Assembly (NCBI RefSeq): GCF_000260435.1
Contig: NZ_BACQ01000031.1
Coordinates: 124,001 to 188,000, forward strand
Direction of reading: 5' to 3'
Source of the DNA: Lacticaseibacillus zeae DSM 20178 = KCTC 3804
GTDB lineage: Bacteria; Bacillota; Bacilli; Lactobacillales; Lactobacillaceae
Length of the DNA: 64,000 nt
Positions 1 through 8,742 of the stretch are shown here, in pieces (the stretch's first letter is position 1; every line of letters begins with the position of its first letter). The notes below the pieces were generated by a model. The model saw nothing but the letters and a program-made list of their open reading frames with translations. It made no database searches and was not told where the DNA came from. The translations under genes and the position numbers were made by a program.

Positions 1-99
1 AGATGATAGCCGTTATCTTCTCGGTCTAAGCCCAAAACCGATGCTCACCCATTATTGTTTGAAAAATTTCGAGTCGCCCAAAAAGGAGCGCAATTAAAC

Positions 100-1062
100 A
101 TGTCTTATATTTCTAACGATGAAATGAATCCAGAAATCAAAACAATTGGTCGAATTATTCGCCGGTTGCCACCTTTTCATAATCCCCAAAATTTTTATCG
201 AGCGAATTGGCTAACGGATCATTTTGTAAAGGGGCACTTTCCCAAAGATCTAAACGTCAAACAAGTATTTATACAACGACCTGACAATAGCAAGATGCGA
301 ATCCTGATCGTTAGTCCTGTCAGTCCCAAGCCGCTGGCAACGGGTGTACTTTGGTTACACGGTGGCGGCTATGCGGTTGGTCTTCCAGAAACGGATTTAC
401 ATTATGCAAGAAAGATTCAAAACATTTCCAATTCAGTTGTCGTGATGCCTGACTATCGCCGGTCAACGGAAGCACCTTTTCCAGCAGCACTTGCTGATGC
501 TTATCTTACATTGGTTTGGTTAAAGGAACATGCAACAGCGCTCGGCGTTAATCCCTTGCAGTTGTTTGTTGGCGGAGAAAGCGCTGGTGGCGGTCTCACA
601 GCAGCATTGACATTATACGCACGTGATCAAAATCAAATTAAAATTGCTTTTCAAATGCCACTGTATCCCATGCTGGATGACCAGCCAACTCCTTCGTCTC
701 TGCATAATGACGCACCGGTATGGGATGAACGCAGCAATGTCAATGCATGGAAACTATATTTAGGCAATGACTACGGGCATGAAAACGTGTCAGAATATGC
801 GGCTCCGGCAAGAGCAAAATCTTATGAAAATCTACCACCCACCTATACCTTCATCGGAACCATTGAGCCGTTTTATCAGGAGACGCTAACATACATTTTT
901 GCATTAAGAAAAGCTGGCGTCAAAGCTCAAATTGATATTTACAAAGGGGCATTTCACTCCTTCGATTTTTTCGCTTCCCGAACCCAATTAGCCCAAGCCG
1001 CAACAAAAAAATGGCAGAAAGCGTTTAAATATGCGTCAAACCATTACTACTCAACAAAATAA
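100..1062 (+). CDS. Alpha/beta hydrolase, HSL-type esterase/lipase
   Basis: A 320-residue cytoplasmic-type protein with no signal peptide. It has the HGGGY oxyanion-hole motif near residue 87, the nucleophile elbow GESAG (Ser near 161) and a C-terminal AFHSFD histidine near residue 286. This layout is typical of the hormone-sensitive-lipase family, which cleaves short-chain esters; the substrate is unknown. The usual acidic residue lies in IEPFYQET, so Glu may take the place of Asp. The ATG at 100 is chosen because AAAGGAG lies 11 bases upstream; the frame also opens at a TTG at 55 that has no ribosome site. The gene stands alone and is followed by a terminator. Confidence 0.85.
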   Translation: MSYISNDEMNPEIKTIGRIIRRLPPFHNPQNFYRANWLTDHFVKGHFPKDLNVKQVFIQRPDNSKMRILIVSPVSPKPLATGVLWLHGGGYAVGLPETDLHYARKIQNISNSVVVMPDYRRSTEAPFPAALADAYLTLVWLKEHATALGVNPLQLFVGGESAGGGLTAALTLYARDQNQIKIAFQMPLYPMLDDQPTPSSLHNDAPVWDERSNVNAWKLYLGNDYGHENVSEYAAPARAKSYENLPPTYTFIGTIEPFYQETLTYIFALRKAGVKAQIDIYKGAFHSFDFFASRTQLAQAATKKWQKAFKYASNHYYSTK

Positions 1063-1090
1063 ATTCTGTCATTTGCTTAAATTCTAAAAG

Positions 1091-1133
1091 AGGCATTGAA
1101 ATCCCGAAAAAACCGGAATTTCAATGCCTTTTC
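1091..1133 (+). terminator. Rho-independent terminator after the esterase
   Basis: The stem AGGCATTGAAAT pairs with ATTTCAATGCCT around a short loop and is followed by TTTTC. It lies 29 bases after the esterase stop. Confidence 0.8.
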
Positions 1134-1208
1134 TTGACCTCGCTACTCTTGCTTAAGAATGAGTCCTGGCAATTTCCCTTAAGTAAGCAGTTAATAACAG
1201 CACATCTC

Positions 1209-1823
1209 TTAGACAACACAATCACCTGCAGCGAGAACCTCCAAAAGCTTGGTTAAATTGCTATGGGGGTACAACTGGTCTTTAAGCTTAACAAGTTTCT
1301 CATAAGACCTATTATCTTGTCCATAATCATCAAGATAATTTTTAAACGCTTCATTACGCGTATATGGCGCAATATCAGGACGTTCCCAGACATCGAGCAA
1401 CGTTCTTTCCACTGAGTAAGTTGGCACAATATTCATGTGGGGCGTTTCAACAGAGACAATCCCCGGCGAATAGCGACTTGAGACATAATAGATGGGCACA
1501 ATACCGTGCTCCTCTAATCGTGAGTGATGATAGCCATATGGGAAAGCCATGACGAATCGATTCGGCATTAAATCAGTCAACCCAAACAGATACAACGAAG
1601 TTTCAAGCGCAAAAACGCCCCTGCTATAGCGTTGCGAAAGAATCGCAAAATCATCCCATGTATAACCATCTTCAATATAAACGCCGCGCGCCTCACGCGA
1701 AATCCGGCCATTCTTGATAGCTTGTGTAAGCATTGACGAAGAAACGCCGTAACGGGATGCCGTGCCACTGACGAAGGTATGATGTTTCTCCAACAATGCA
1801 TCGAGTCCTTTACCTTCAGTCAT
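1209..1823 (-). CDS. AbiEi-family antitoxin-like transcriptional regulator (orphan)
   Basis: A 204-residue protein that resembles AbiEi antitoxins of type IV toxin-antitoxin systems. An N-terminal winged-helix-like segment (roughly residues 5-55, with ASRYGVSSSMLTQAIKNGRI and a following arginine-rich turn) precedes a C-terminal domain with the SVERTLLDVWERPD motif seen in this family. AbiEi proteins bind inverted repeats upstream of their own gene and neutralise the nucleotidyltransferase AbiEii. No AbiEii gene is adjacent: the esterase lies on one side and a glycosidase on the other. The start at 1823 has GAGGAGG 8 bases upstream. A perfect palindrome lies just in front of it. An abortive-infection role is inferred from the family only. 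Confidence 0.7.
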   Translation of the reverse strand: MTEGKGLDALLEKHHTFVSGTASRYGVSSSMLTQAIKNGRISREARGVYIEDGYTWDDFAILSQRYSRGVFALETSLYLFGLTDLMPNRFVMAFPYGYHHSRLEEHGIVPIYYVSSRYSPGIVSVETPHMNIVPTYSVERTLLDVWERPDIAPYTRNEAFKNYLDDYGQDNRSYEKLVKLKDQLYPHSNLTKLLEVLAAGDCVV

Positions 1824-1839
1824 AAACAACCTCCTCATT

Positions 1840-1888
1840 TTGTTGCTATATACCTTGTATATTCAATATACAAGGTATATAGCAACAA
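1840..1888. promoter_or_regulatory. Perfect 24-bp-arm inverted repeat, likely operator of the AbiEi-like gene
   Basis: Bases 1840-1863 (TTGTTGCTATATACCTTGTA then TATT) are the exact reverse complement of 1865-1888, with one base (1864) between. The palindrome is immediately upstream of the ribosome site of the AbiEi-like gene. AbiEi proteins are known to autoregulate through inverted repeats, so an operator is the best reading. As RNA it could also form a strong hairpin. Confidence 0.7.
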
Positions 1889-1964
1889 TTCAAGGAAAAG
1901 CTGTTTGAACGGGAAAAGTTGACTCCCGTCTCTGACCTCTTTAAAGCAGTCACGAACAACACCA

Positions 1965-2008
1965 AAAATGACTCGCAGTCAGAAAAAATCCAGACTGCGA
2001 GTCATTTT
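1965..2008. terminator. Terminator after the GH59 gene
   Basis: AAAATGACTCGCAGTC and GACTGCGAGTCATTTT form a 16-bp perfect stem with a 12-base loop. It lies 45 bases beyond the stop of the minus-strand glycosidase gene. The flanking A and T runs allow it to work in either direction. Confidence 0.8.
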
Positions 2009-2053
2009 AAAATACTATGAAATCGCGAATTGCTGATGCCTCAACGCTTGATA

Positions 2054-5000
2054 CTACTCTTGTTTCGCCTTATCTTTCTCATGCAGGAACCAAGCAAGAC
2101 CCCCAATGCCAGCAAGTAAGGCAAGTGCTGCTACTGTTACTACCAGTGACAGTTGTGATTCGCCTGTGTTTGGATACTTGTTCTTATTCGAGCTAGACGT
2201 AGATTCACTTGCCGGATTGGTTTGATCAGTTGCGGTGGAACTTGATGTCGCGCTGCTTGATGACGATGAAGGTGCCTGGCTGGCGCTTGACGAGTCGCTG
2301 CCGCCTGTTGATGATAGTTGACCACCTGCTGCAACGAGGTTGTTTTTCGCGGCTTGAAGTGTGGTGACTGCGGCGTCTAATTCTTGCTGACTCGGCTTAC
2401 CTGCCAACAGTTTCTGGGCAGCGGTGAAGGCTTGCTGGAACGTGGTCCAACTATCACTCGTGTAGTCGGCTTCTTTGAGTGCTTGCGTTGCCTTGACCAG
2501 TTGCGTCAACGGATCGCGGTTAACGGTGATGGCTGCCTTTTTGAAGGTTGCGACGGCTTGGTTGAGGGTTGAAACCGCGTTGGTCACATCGTTTTTGGAA
2601 GCAGATGCGTCGGTGAGAACCTTTTTGGCTGCGGTGATGGCGTTCTTCAAAGTTGTCACGGCATCAGCCGGATAGTTGCCTTCATGCTCGCCGGTGACGG
2701 CTGCATCGCTAAGGGCTTGCGCTGCATCGACTGCTGCTTGCAAGGCCGATTTATCTGGCTTGGTGTCTGGACTAACCGTTAAGCCATCGTAAGCATCATT
2801 TAGCTTCTGCAAAGCAGCATCAACATCGGTTTGAACTGCTTTGTTGTCAGCTAACACTTTCTGGGCATTTTCCAATGCGGACTGGAACGTCTTCCAGCTA
2901 TCGTCAGTGTACTTATTGTCCGTGTTGGTGACGGTTTTGTCTTTGTCGTAGGCTGTCTGAAGTGCCGACTTATCAGCTTTTTCGCCATTAGTTGGTGTCA
3001 AACCGTTATAGGCGTCGTTCAGTTTTTGCAAAGCGGCGTCAACGTCTGTCTGGGTCGCATCGTTGTTGGCCAAAACCGTTTGTGCGCCTGCCACAGCTGT
3101 CTGGAAGGTCTTCCAGCTGTCAGCGGTGTACTTGTTGTCGGTGTTGGTGACTGCTTTGTCCTTGTCATAGGCTGCTTGTAACTTCGACTTGTCTGGCTTG
3201 GTTGTCGGACTTGGAATCAAGCCGGCATAAGCCGTATTCAGGTTTTTCAGCGCGGTGTCGATGTCTGTCGATGTTGCATCGGTGTTTGACAAGGCCTTCT
3301 GGGCAGCGGTCAAGGCTGCCTGGAGTGCCGACCAACTGGCATCCGTGTACTTGTTGTTCGAATTGGTGACGTCTTTTGCCTTGTCATAGGCCTTCTGTAA
3401 CGCGGACTTGTCTGGGCTGAGTGCCAACCCGTCGTATGCCGTGTTCAGATTCTTCAGCGCGGTGTCAACATCTGACTGCGTTGCGCTGCTGTTGGCCAAA
3501 ACGTTCTTGGCAGCAGATAAGGCTGTCTGGAAAGCGTTCCAGCTGGCAGTCGTGTACTTGTTGCTGGTGTTGGTCGTGTCTTTGTCCTTGTCATAAGCAG
3601 TCTGCAAGGCGCTAAAATCAACACTGTTTTCACCAGGCACCACGCCGACATAGTCCACGGCTAACGTACCGCTTTTGACGGTAAACGTTACGGTGTGTTG
3701 GCCATCCTTTAGATTGCGCAGCGTGTACGTCTGCTCAAGGTTGCCGGTTTTATTAGTAGCCGCATTGGTGGCCACCTGTTTGCCGTCCACGGTCACATCC
3801 AACTTAGCCGAGCCGTCGTTGCTGCCGCAGATGTCCAAACCGGTACCATTGAACGTGTAAGTTAGCGTTGCGCCAGCGCCGGTACTCTTGGAAATTGTCC
3901 GATCACGCACATACATGCCTTGACCGTTTTCGTGGGTCCATTGATTGTTATAAACCAATTCTTTTTGCGGTTTAGCTGACGTGTCATACATTTCCAGGTC
4001 GTCGAGTTGTTGTGAATAATACGGCGTGTAGCCTTTAACCTTTTCGACTTTCAAATTGTCAAAGTCAGTATGGTAATAACCACTTCCGAGTGTAACCCGC
4101 CCGGAAAGTTGCGTCGTAACTTTGCCGGATGCGACTTCATGGCCATCGATAGACGCGGTGATCGTATCGCCGGCTGCTTGAACCGCAATGTTGTGCCATG
4201 CGGTATTGGCAGTATCAAATCCGGAAATCTTGGTGCCGCCTTGGCCGGTCGCAAGATTTCCGCTGATAGTTTGACTACCGATGTGCAGCGACCAACCGCC
4301 GTCCTGCCAGAACTTCAGATAAGCTGCCGGCCCGGAATCCGCTTGCTGGCGGACACCGATTGAAGCGTAATTGGCGCTGCCATAAGTACCTTTATCTTCA
4401 AACGAAACATCGGTGCTGGCTTTGTAGTTCATCCAGCGATTGTCGCCGATCCAGGCAAGCGCATCCCCGTCATTCCACGCCCCACCAGGCGCCACAACGG
4501 TTGAATCCAGTTGCTGGCGGAGAACATAGTTGCCAGACTTGGCATGGCTCGATTGATAACCTTCAAGCGTGCCGTTGCGGTTGAACGTGTAGAGCGGGTA
4601 AAAGCCGGAGTTGCCACCACGCGAGCTGATGAAATCTTCAGTTTGCGCCGTATTGCTGGTTCCGTCGGCGTTCAAAGTTGCCACCTTTTTCCCGGCATAT
4701 TCGTAGTTGTCGGCATAAAGGGTGTTATCTGAAGTGTCATGGCCTTTGCCGTTTGTATCGGTATCCAGCACGGTGCGCTGCTTATCCGTTGGGGTAGCCG
4801 GATCTTGCTTCAGATCATTATCTTTTGCTTTATCCAGCGTGGTGACGGTCATCATTGACCACGGCTTCACGGTGACCGTGTAAACTCCTTTGCTATCGGC
4901 GCTGACATCGCCCACGTGCTTGAGGTAATTGCTGTTATATGCATCAGTTGCGGTCGAATCAGCCGCGCGGGTTTCCCACTCTTCCAGCGACGGGTTGCCT

Positions 5001-6400
5001 TTATAGCCCATATTGGTCGCTGCAATCTGGTAATGCTTCGTGTACTTGCTGTCGTTGACAATGACCGTCGAAAAGTTCTTCTTGTCCGGTGAAGCAAGGG
5101 TTAAGTAATTGGCTAAGCCATTGCGGCCGTTGACAGGATTAGATCCGGTGGCTGTCGAAGCACTGGCTTGAGAAACTACCCGCCAAACGCCGGAAGTATT
5201 GTCGCTATTTTCCCAGCCGAGCTTGGCAAACTTGCTGAACTGTGCCAGTACGTCAAGCGCGACATCGTTGTTCGTCCAACCTGACCACGGATCAGTTGCC
5301 TGCAGCACACTCTTCGAAGAATACTGCCCGCCTTCATAAAAGGCTGCAATGGCTGGCTGATAAATGAAGTTCGTCCGCCGTGAATCGGTAAAGCCTTTGA
5401 CAATGGTGTTGGCCATTTCTAGCGAACTCCCATTACCGCCGATCCCAGTGCCTGAGTTAGGCCGATAATCGGAATTACCAAAGGTTGCCTGAGCTTCACT
5501 ATTCCAGACTTCCTTGTTGTACTTGTCCGCCAGGGTTGTAAAGCTTTTGGCACTGTCGTCTTCAGTTGAATAGTGGTAGCCGGCTGCGGTGATGGCGTTG
5601 CGCAGCGATGAATCCGACACCATCTTTTTACCAAAACTTCCGACACCGACTTCATCTGAAATCACGACCTTGATGTTGTTATAGAGTTTGCGTTCGGTAT
5701 CGTTCTTGAAGCCAGTTGTGTCGGTTTTGACCCGATTGGCGTATTCCTTTGCCCAGGTCAGATCCGGTGCGTGTTCGTTTAATCCAGGGTTGACGTAATC
5801 GACCATGTAGCCGTATTTACGATACGCGGCCAAAATCGAATTTTTGTACCAGGTGTAAATCTGGTCGTTGGTTTTGGCCCAACCCTGTGCGTTCCATCGC
5901 AGAATCGTCACTTTGAGATTCGGATTGAGTTTCTTGGCGTCAGCGGCCAGCTGAAAACCTTGGTCGCGAGTTACGTTGGCGCTTTCCGATTCGGTTCGTT
6001 GGGTAGCAGGCTCTGAACCGGTAGAGTTGTTGCGATCGTTCCCCATTTCCAGTTTGACGTTGGTCATCAGGGGCTGACTGCCGCCAAACAGGGTTTTCAT
6101 CATTTTCGCATAAACGTCAGGGTGCTCGGACTTGTAATCCATCAGCAAGGCGCTGGTACCATTGCCGCTGAGAACCCCGAAGCCTTTAAACGTGAGCCCA
6201 TTGGTGTTGTTGCTGGCAATATCGTTCCCGTCCAGCTTAACGGTGACAGGATCTTCCGGATTCTGCGTTGCCGCCCGGGTCGCCGATGGTATCATCAAAA
6301 ATAAAACCATGGATGCTGCCGCGACAGCCGTTGCAATGCTGGCCCAAAGCCATTTTTTGTTAAAGCTTCTGGGCCGCCAGCCAATTATCTTTGCTTTCAT
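2054..6400 (-). CDS. Cell-wall-anchored GH59 (galactocerebrosidase-family) glycosidase with FIVAR repeats
   Basis: A 1448-residue secreted enzyme. A signal segment (residues 17-43, ending TRAATQ) leads into a GH59 catalytic domain with FKGFGVLSGNGTS near residue 71. Glu209 in GLNEH is the likely acid/base and Glu302 in VWNSEAQ the likely nucleophile. GH59 comprises beta-galactosidases such as galactocerebrosidase. A lectin-like beta-sandwich follows (about 640-790), then a second beta domain (about 800-925), six FIVAR-type repeats (about 928-1350, the first four very alike), a Ser-rich linker, and a YPNTG sorting signal with membrane segment and basic tail. YPNTG differs from the usual LPxTG. 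The ATG has GGGAGGA 10 bases upstream. The galactoside substrate is unknown; plant arabinogalactan or host glycoconjugates are candidates. Confidence 0.85.
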   Translation of the reverse strand: MKAKIIGWRPRSFNKKWLWASIATAVAAASMVLFLMIPSATRAATQNPEDPVTVKLDGNDIASNNTNGLTFKGFGVLSGNGTSALLMDYKSEHPDVYAKMMKTLFGGSQPLMTNVKLEMGNDRNNSTGSEPATQRTESESANVTRDQGFQLAADAKKLNPNLKVTILRWNAQGWAKTNDQIYTWYKNSILAAYRKYGYMVDYVNPGLNEHAPDLTWAKEYANRVKTDTTGFKNDTERKLYNNIKVVISDEVGVGSFGKKMVSDSSLRNAITAAGYHYSTEDDSAKSFTTLADKYNKEVWNSEAQATFGNSDYRPNSGTGIGGNGSSLEMANTIVKGFTDSRRTNFIYQPAIAAFYEGGQYSSKSVLQATDPWSGWTNNDVALDVLAQFSKFAKLGWENSDNTSGVWRVVSQASASTATGSNPVNGRNGLANYLTLASPDKKNFSTVIVNDSKYTKHYQIAATNMGYKGNPSLEEWETRAADSTATDAYNSNYLKHVGDVSADSKGVYTVTVKPWSMMTVTTLDKAKDNDLKQDPATPTDKQRTVLDTDTNGKGHDTSDNTLYADNYEYAGKKVATLNADGTSNTAQTEDFISSRGGNSGFYPLYTFNRNGTLEGYQSSHAKSGNYVLRQQLDSTVVAPGGAWNDGDALAWIGDNRWMNYKASTDVSFEDKGTYGSANYASIGVRQQADSGPAAYLKFWQDGGWSLHIGSQTISGNLATGQGGTKISGFDTANTAWHNIAVQAAGDTITASIDGHEVASGKVTTQLSGRVTLGSGYYHTDFDNLKVEKVKGYTPYYSQQLDDLEMYDTSAKPQKELVYNNQWTHENGQGMYVRDRTISKSTGAGATLTYTFNGTGLDICGSNDGSAKLDVTVDGKQVATNAATNKTGNLEQTYTLRNLKDGQHTVTFTVKSGTLAVDYVGVVPGENSVDFSALQTAYDKDKDTTNTSNKYTTASWNAFQTALSAAKNVLANSSATQSDVDTALKNLNTAYDGLALSPDKSALQKAYDKAKDVTNSNNKYTDASWSALQAALTAAQKALSNTDATSTDIDTALKNLNTAYAGLIPSPTTKPDKSKLQAAYDKDKAVTNTDNKYTADSWKTFQTAVAGAQTVLANNDATQTDVDAALQKLNDAYNGLTPTNGEKADKSALQTAYDKDKTVTNTDNKYTDDSWKTFQSALENAQKVLADNKAVQTDVDAALQKLNDAYDGLTVSPDTKPDKSALQAAVDAAQALSDAAVTGEHEGNYPADAVTTLKNAITAAKKVLTDASASKNDVTNAVSTLNQAVATFKKAAITVNRDPLTQLVKATQALKEADYTSDSWTTFQQAFTAAQKLLAGKPSQQELDAAVTTLQAAKNNLVAAGGQLSSTGGSDSSSASQAPSSSSSSATSSSTATDQTNPASESTSSSNKNKYPNTGESQLSLVVTVAALALLAGIGGLAWFLHEKDKAKQE

Positions 6401-6565
6401 TTGCTCGTTTTCCTCCCATTTTGAACGTGAGCCAGCGTGATTAAGCGCCGGTTTTCGCGTTACGATGTCGTCTACGGTTCACTGTCAGAAAAGTAGGCAA
6501 GCCCCCTTGAATGGTCAAACGTTAAATCGCTTACTGAATGCGCTTACTAAAAGAACTCATATATT

Positions 6566-6593
6566 AGTATACATGTTGAAGTATTGATGACAA
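6566..6593 (-). promoter_or_regulatory. Promoter of the GH59 gene
   Basis: On the minus strand, TTGTCA, 16 bases, then TATACT. Downstream of the expected start site are two direct copies of AGTAAGCG (on the plus strand CGCTTACT at 6528-6535 and 6541-6548), which may be regulator sites. The remainder of 6401-6717 shows a long leader and no convincing gene. Confidence 0.55.
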
Positions 6594-6707
6594 CAATTTT
6601 TATAAATTTATTTCAAATTTGTTTGTATAAAAACAATGTACCGCCTGTCATGAAGCGTTTTCTACCACCCAAAAATTTTTATCAGCTGAATGATAAGCTT
6701 TTCAAGA

Positions 6708-6754
6708 CAAAAAAATACCAAACAACCGCTTCTTTCGCAGAAACAGTTGTTTGG
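6708..6754 (-). terminator. Terminator after the beta-glucuronidase gene
   Basis: Read on the minus strand, CCAAACAAC pairs with GTTGTTTGG and is followed by TATTTTTTTG. It lies about 90 bases downstream of the glucuronidase stop. Confidence 0.75.
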
Positions 6755-6842
6755 CATTGGCCATGCGAAACCAAACCCATCAGATAGCGCCGAATGGGTG
6801 CAGCATCGCTAAATGAACCTTTAGTTTGACGCGGAATTCAAG

Positions 6843-8654
6843 TTACTTGGCCTTATAATCCAGCGGCAGCTTGTTCCAGCGATCGTGGTAGAAGAAGGCG
6901 GCTTCTTTTGGCTGACGATCGCGGGTGAAGATCCCTTTCTTGTTACCGTTGACCCGCATGTTACCTTCAACGGTCTGGAAGTCAGCAAGGTTCCACACTT
7001 GTTCGCCTTTGATAAAGTCATAGTCATCAAAGACGCGGCTGAACATTTTCAGCACTTCAACTTGATACTCTTCAGTCCACATCACGCTTGGCAGCTTGTG
7101 CAAGCCAGCTTCGGTGTCGGCACCGAACTCGGTGAAGACAACCGGCTTCGTGACGCCGGCCTTTTGCCACTTGTCCATTTCATCACGCAGACCGGCTTCC
7201 CCATCGGAAATCTGGTAGCCGCCAAAATGATACCAGCCAGGATACCGATTGAGCATGTAAAAGTCTGGGAAGTCGAGCACTTTGGACGTTTCGATGGTGT
7301 CGTCTTCGCTCAGGGTAAAGGTCCGCGGCCGACTTTGTGGGTCAAGATCCTTGGACTCGTCGAAAATCTGTTTGAAGTAAGGAACCGCATTTTCATCAAT
7401 CGTATCGGGTTCGTTGAAGAGGCTCCATGCCAGAACGGATGGGTGGTTCTTATCGCGTTTGATCAAATCACGGATCTGGTCAATGTGGCGTTCATGCAAC
7501 TTCTTAAGCCATGGGCCTTTAAAGAAGGACTGGTTCAAGCCGCCAAGAAAGGCTGCCGCGGCCATTTTGAAACCAACCGCTGGCACTTCATCTGTCAGCA
7601 AGAACCCTTCTTCATCAGCGATCTTATAAACCTGTTCGTCATATGGATAGTGCGAGGTACGGAAGGAGTTTGCGCCGATCCAATTCATCAAGGCAAAGTC
7701 CTTCTTTTCGACATTCAGGTCAAAAGCACGGCCGGCAAATGGCGAATCTTCGTGACGGCCGAAGCCTTTCAGGTAGATTGGCTTGTCGTTGACCAGAATA
7801 TCGGTACCGGAAATTTTAATGGTTCGAATCCCGATGCGATCCGTATAAGTATCAACCGGCGTCTGCGCGTCATCGCCCACCTGAATGGTCAGGGTGTAGA
7901 GATAAGCGTTGCGGACCTGCCAAAGATGGGCGTTCTTAACCTGCAAAGCGCCTTCCTTGCCTTGGGCAGTTGCCACAACCTGGCCGTCAGCATCGGCCAA
8001 ACTAACCGTTACGGGCGCATCCCCGTTGGTTGTCACCGTATAGTTCACGGTGGCGTCTTGGCCATTTAATTCAAACGTGGTGGTGTAATCCAACACCCGC
8101 TCCTGTGGCAACGTCAGCAAATGAACGGACCGGTTCAAGCCGGAGTAATTATAAAAGTCAAAGAATGGGCGAACCATTTTCTTCCCATTCCGCAACGTGA
8201 TCGTGTCGCCGGCTGGTAAGGCTTCGCGGGACAATTCGTTGTTGCCTTTGACAACCACGGTGTTTTCGGCGCCGTAATGAACGGCGCTGCTGATGTCAGC
8301 GGCAAATGGCAGGAAGCCGCCTTCATGCGACCGAATTTCTTTGCCGTTCACAAAAATCGTTGCGCGGTGGGTAACGGCATCAAACCGTAGAAACAGTGCT
8401 TTGCCTTTAGCCGCAGACGGAACGAAAAACTTGCGGCTATACCAGAAATCCCCGGTATATTCGCGGCTCGCTTTATCGGTAAAGAAGTCATTGAAACTAG
8501 CCGGTACCGGCATCGAAACGCCATCGTAAAAGCCGGTCTCCCAGCCATCTTTCACGCCTTGTTTCGTTTCATCAAACTTAAATTGCCAAAGTCCATCCAG
8601 TTTCTGATCAGTGCGCTGATCATTTGTCACTGGGTACAACAACGATGTTTCCAT
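6843..8654 (-). CDS. uidA: Beta-glucuronidase, glycoside hydrolase family 2
   Basis: A 603-residue cytoplasmic enzyme with the GH2 order: sugar-binding sandwich, immunoglobulin-like domain, TIM barrel. Glu415 in SLFNEPD is the acid/base and Glu509 in FTEFGAD the nucleophile, close to E. coli GUS positions 413 and 504. The N-x-K signature that reads the glucuronate carboxylate is present as Asn571-Lys-Lys573 in NGNKKG, which separates it from beta-galactosidases. It releases glucuronic acid from beta-glucuronides. No 18-residue loop 1 insertion stands out, but I could not align it. The start at 8654 has ATGGAGG upstream; an ATG at 8708 sits on the expected transcription start. It stands next to the GH59 enzyme on the same strand but has its own promoter and terminator. 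Confidence 0.92.
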   Translation of the reverse strand: METSLLYPVTNDQRTDQKLDGLWQFKFDETKQGVKDGWETGFYDGVSMPVPASFNDFFTDKASREYTGDFWYSRKFFVPSAAKGKALFLRFDAVTHRATIFVNGKEIRSHEGGFLPFAADISSAVHYGAENTVVVKGNNELSREALPAGDTITLRNGKKMVRPFFDFYNYSGLNRSVHLLTLPQERVLDYTTTFELNGQDATVNYTVTTNGDAPVTVSLADADGQVVATAQGKEGALQVKNAHLWQVRNAYLYTLTIQVGDDAQTPVDTYTDRIGIRTIKISGTDILVNDKPIYLKGFGRHEDSPFAGRAFDLNVEKKDFALMNWIGANSFRTSHYPYDEQVYKIADEEGFLLTDEVPAVGFKMAAAAFLGGLNQSFFKGPWLKKLHERHIDQIRDLIKRDKNHPSVLAWSLFNEPDTIDENAVPYFKQIFDESKDLDPQSRPRTFTLSEDDTIETSKVLDFPDFYMLNRYPGWYHFGGYQISDGEAGLRDEMDKWQKAGVTKPVVFTEFGADTEAGLHKLPSVMWTEEYQVEVLKMFSRVFDDYDFIKGEQVWNLADFQTVEGNMRVNGNKKGIFTRDRQPKEAAFFYHDRWNKLPLDYKAK

Positions 8655-8713
8655 GCAAAAAGCCTCCATTTCAAGTTTTACGGGTGCGTTTTCTGAAATC
8701 GCTTTCACCTTGT

Positions 8714-8742
8714 AGTGTACTTATTTTAGTAAAACTTGTCAA
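8714..8742 (-). promoter_or_regulatory. Near-consensus promoter of uidA
   Basis: On the minus strand, TTGACA (8737-8742), a 17-base spacer, and TACACT (8714-8719). The spacer contains the small palindrome TTTTACTAAAA. Almost the same sequence occurs at 8824-8836, and TTTTAGTAAG lies downstream of the GH59 promoter, so a shared regulator is possible. Confidence 0.75.

Noticed and set aside
6421-6460. Possible extra copy of the palindromic repeat upstream of the GH59 gene
   Set aside because: Only short pieces (GAACGTGAGCCAGCG, CGCGTTAC) match; the diagnostic GTGTAAG stem is absent, so at most a remnant.
6527-6551. Catabolite-repression (cre) site in front of the GH59 gene
   Set aside because: TGAATGCGCTTACT differs from the cre consensus at two fixed positions; I kept only the direct-repeat observation.
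6885-8069. A 394-codon open frame on the plus strand across the beta-glucuronidase gene
   Set aside because: It is antisense to a clearly functional GH2 gene with intact catalytic residues, has no ribosome site and no recognisable protein features.
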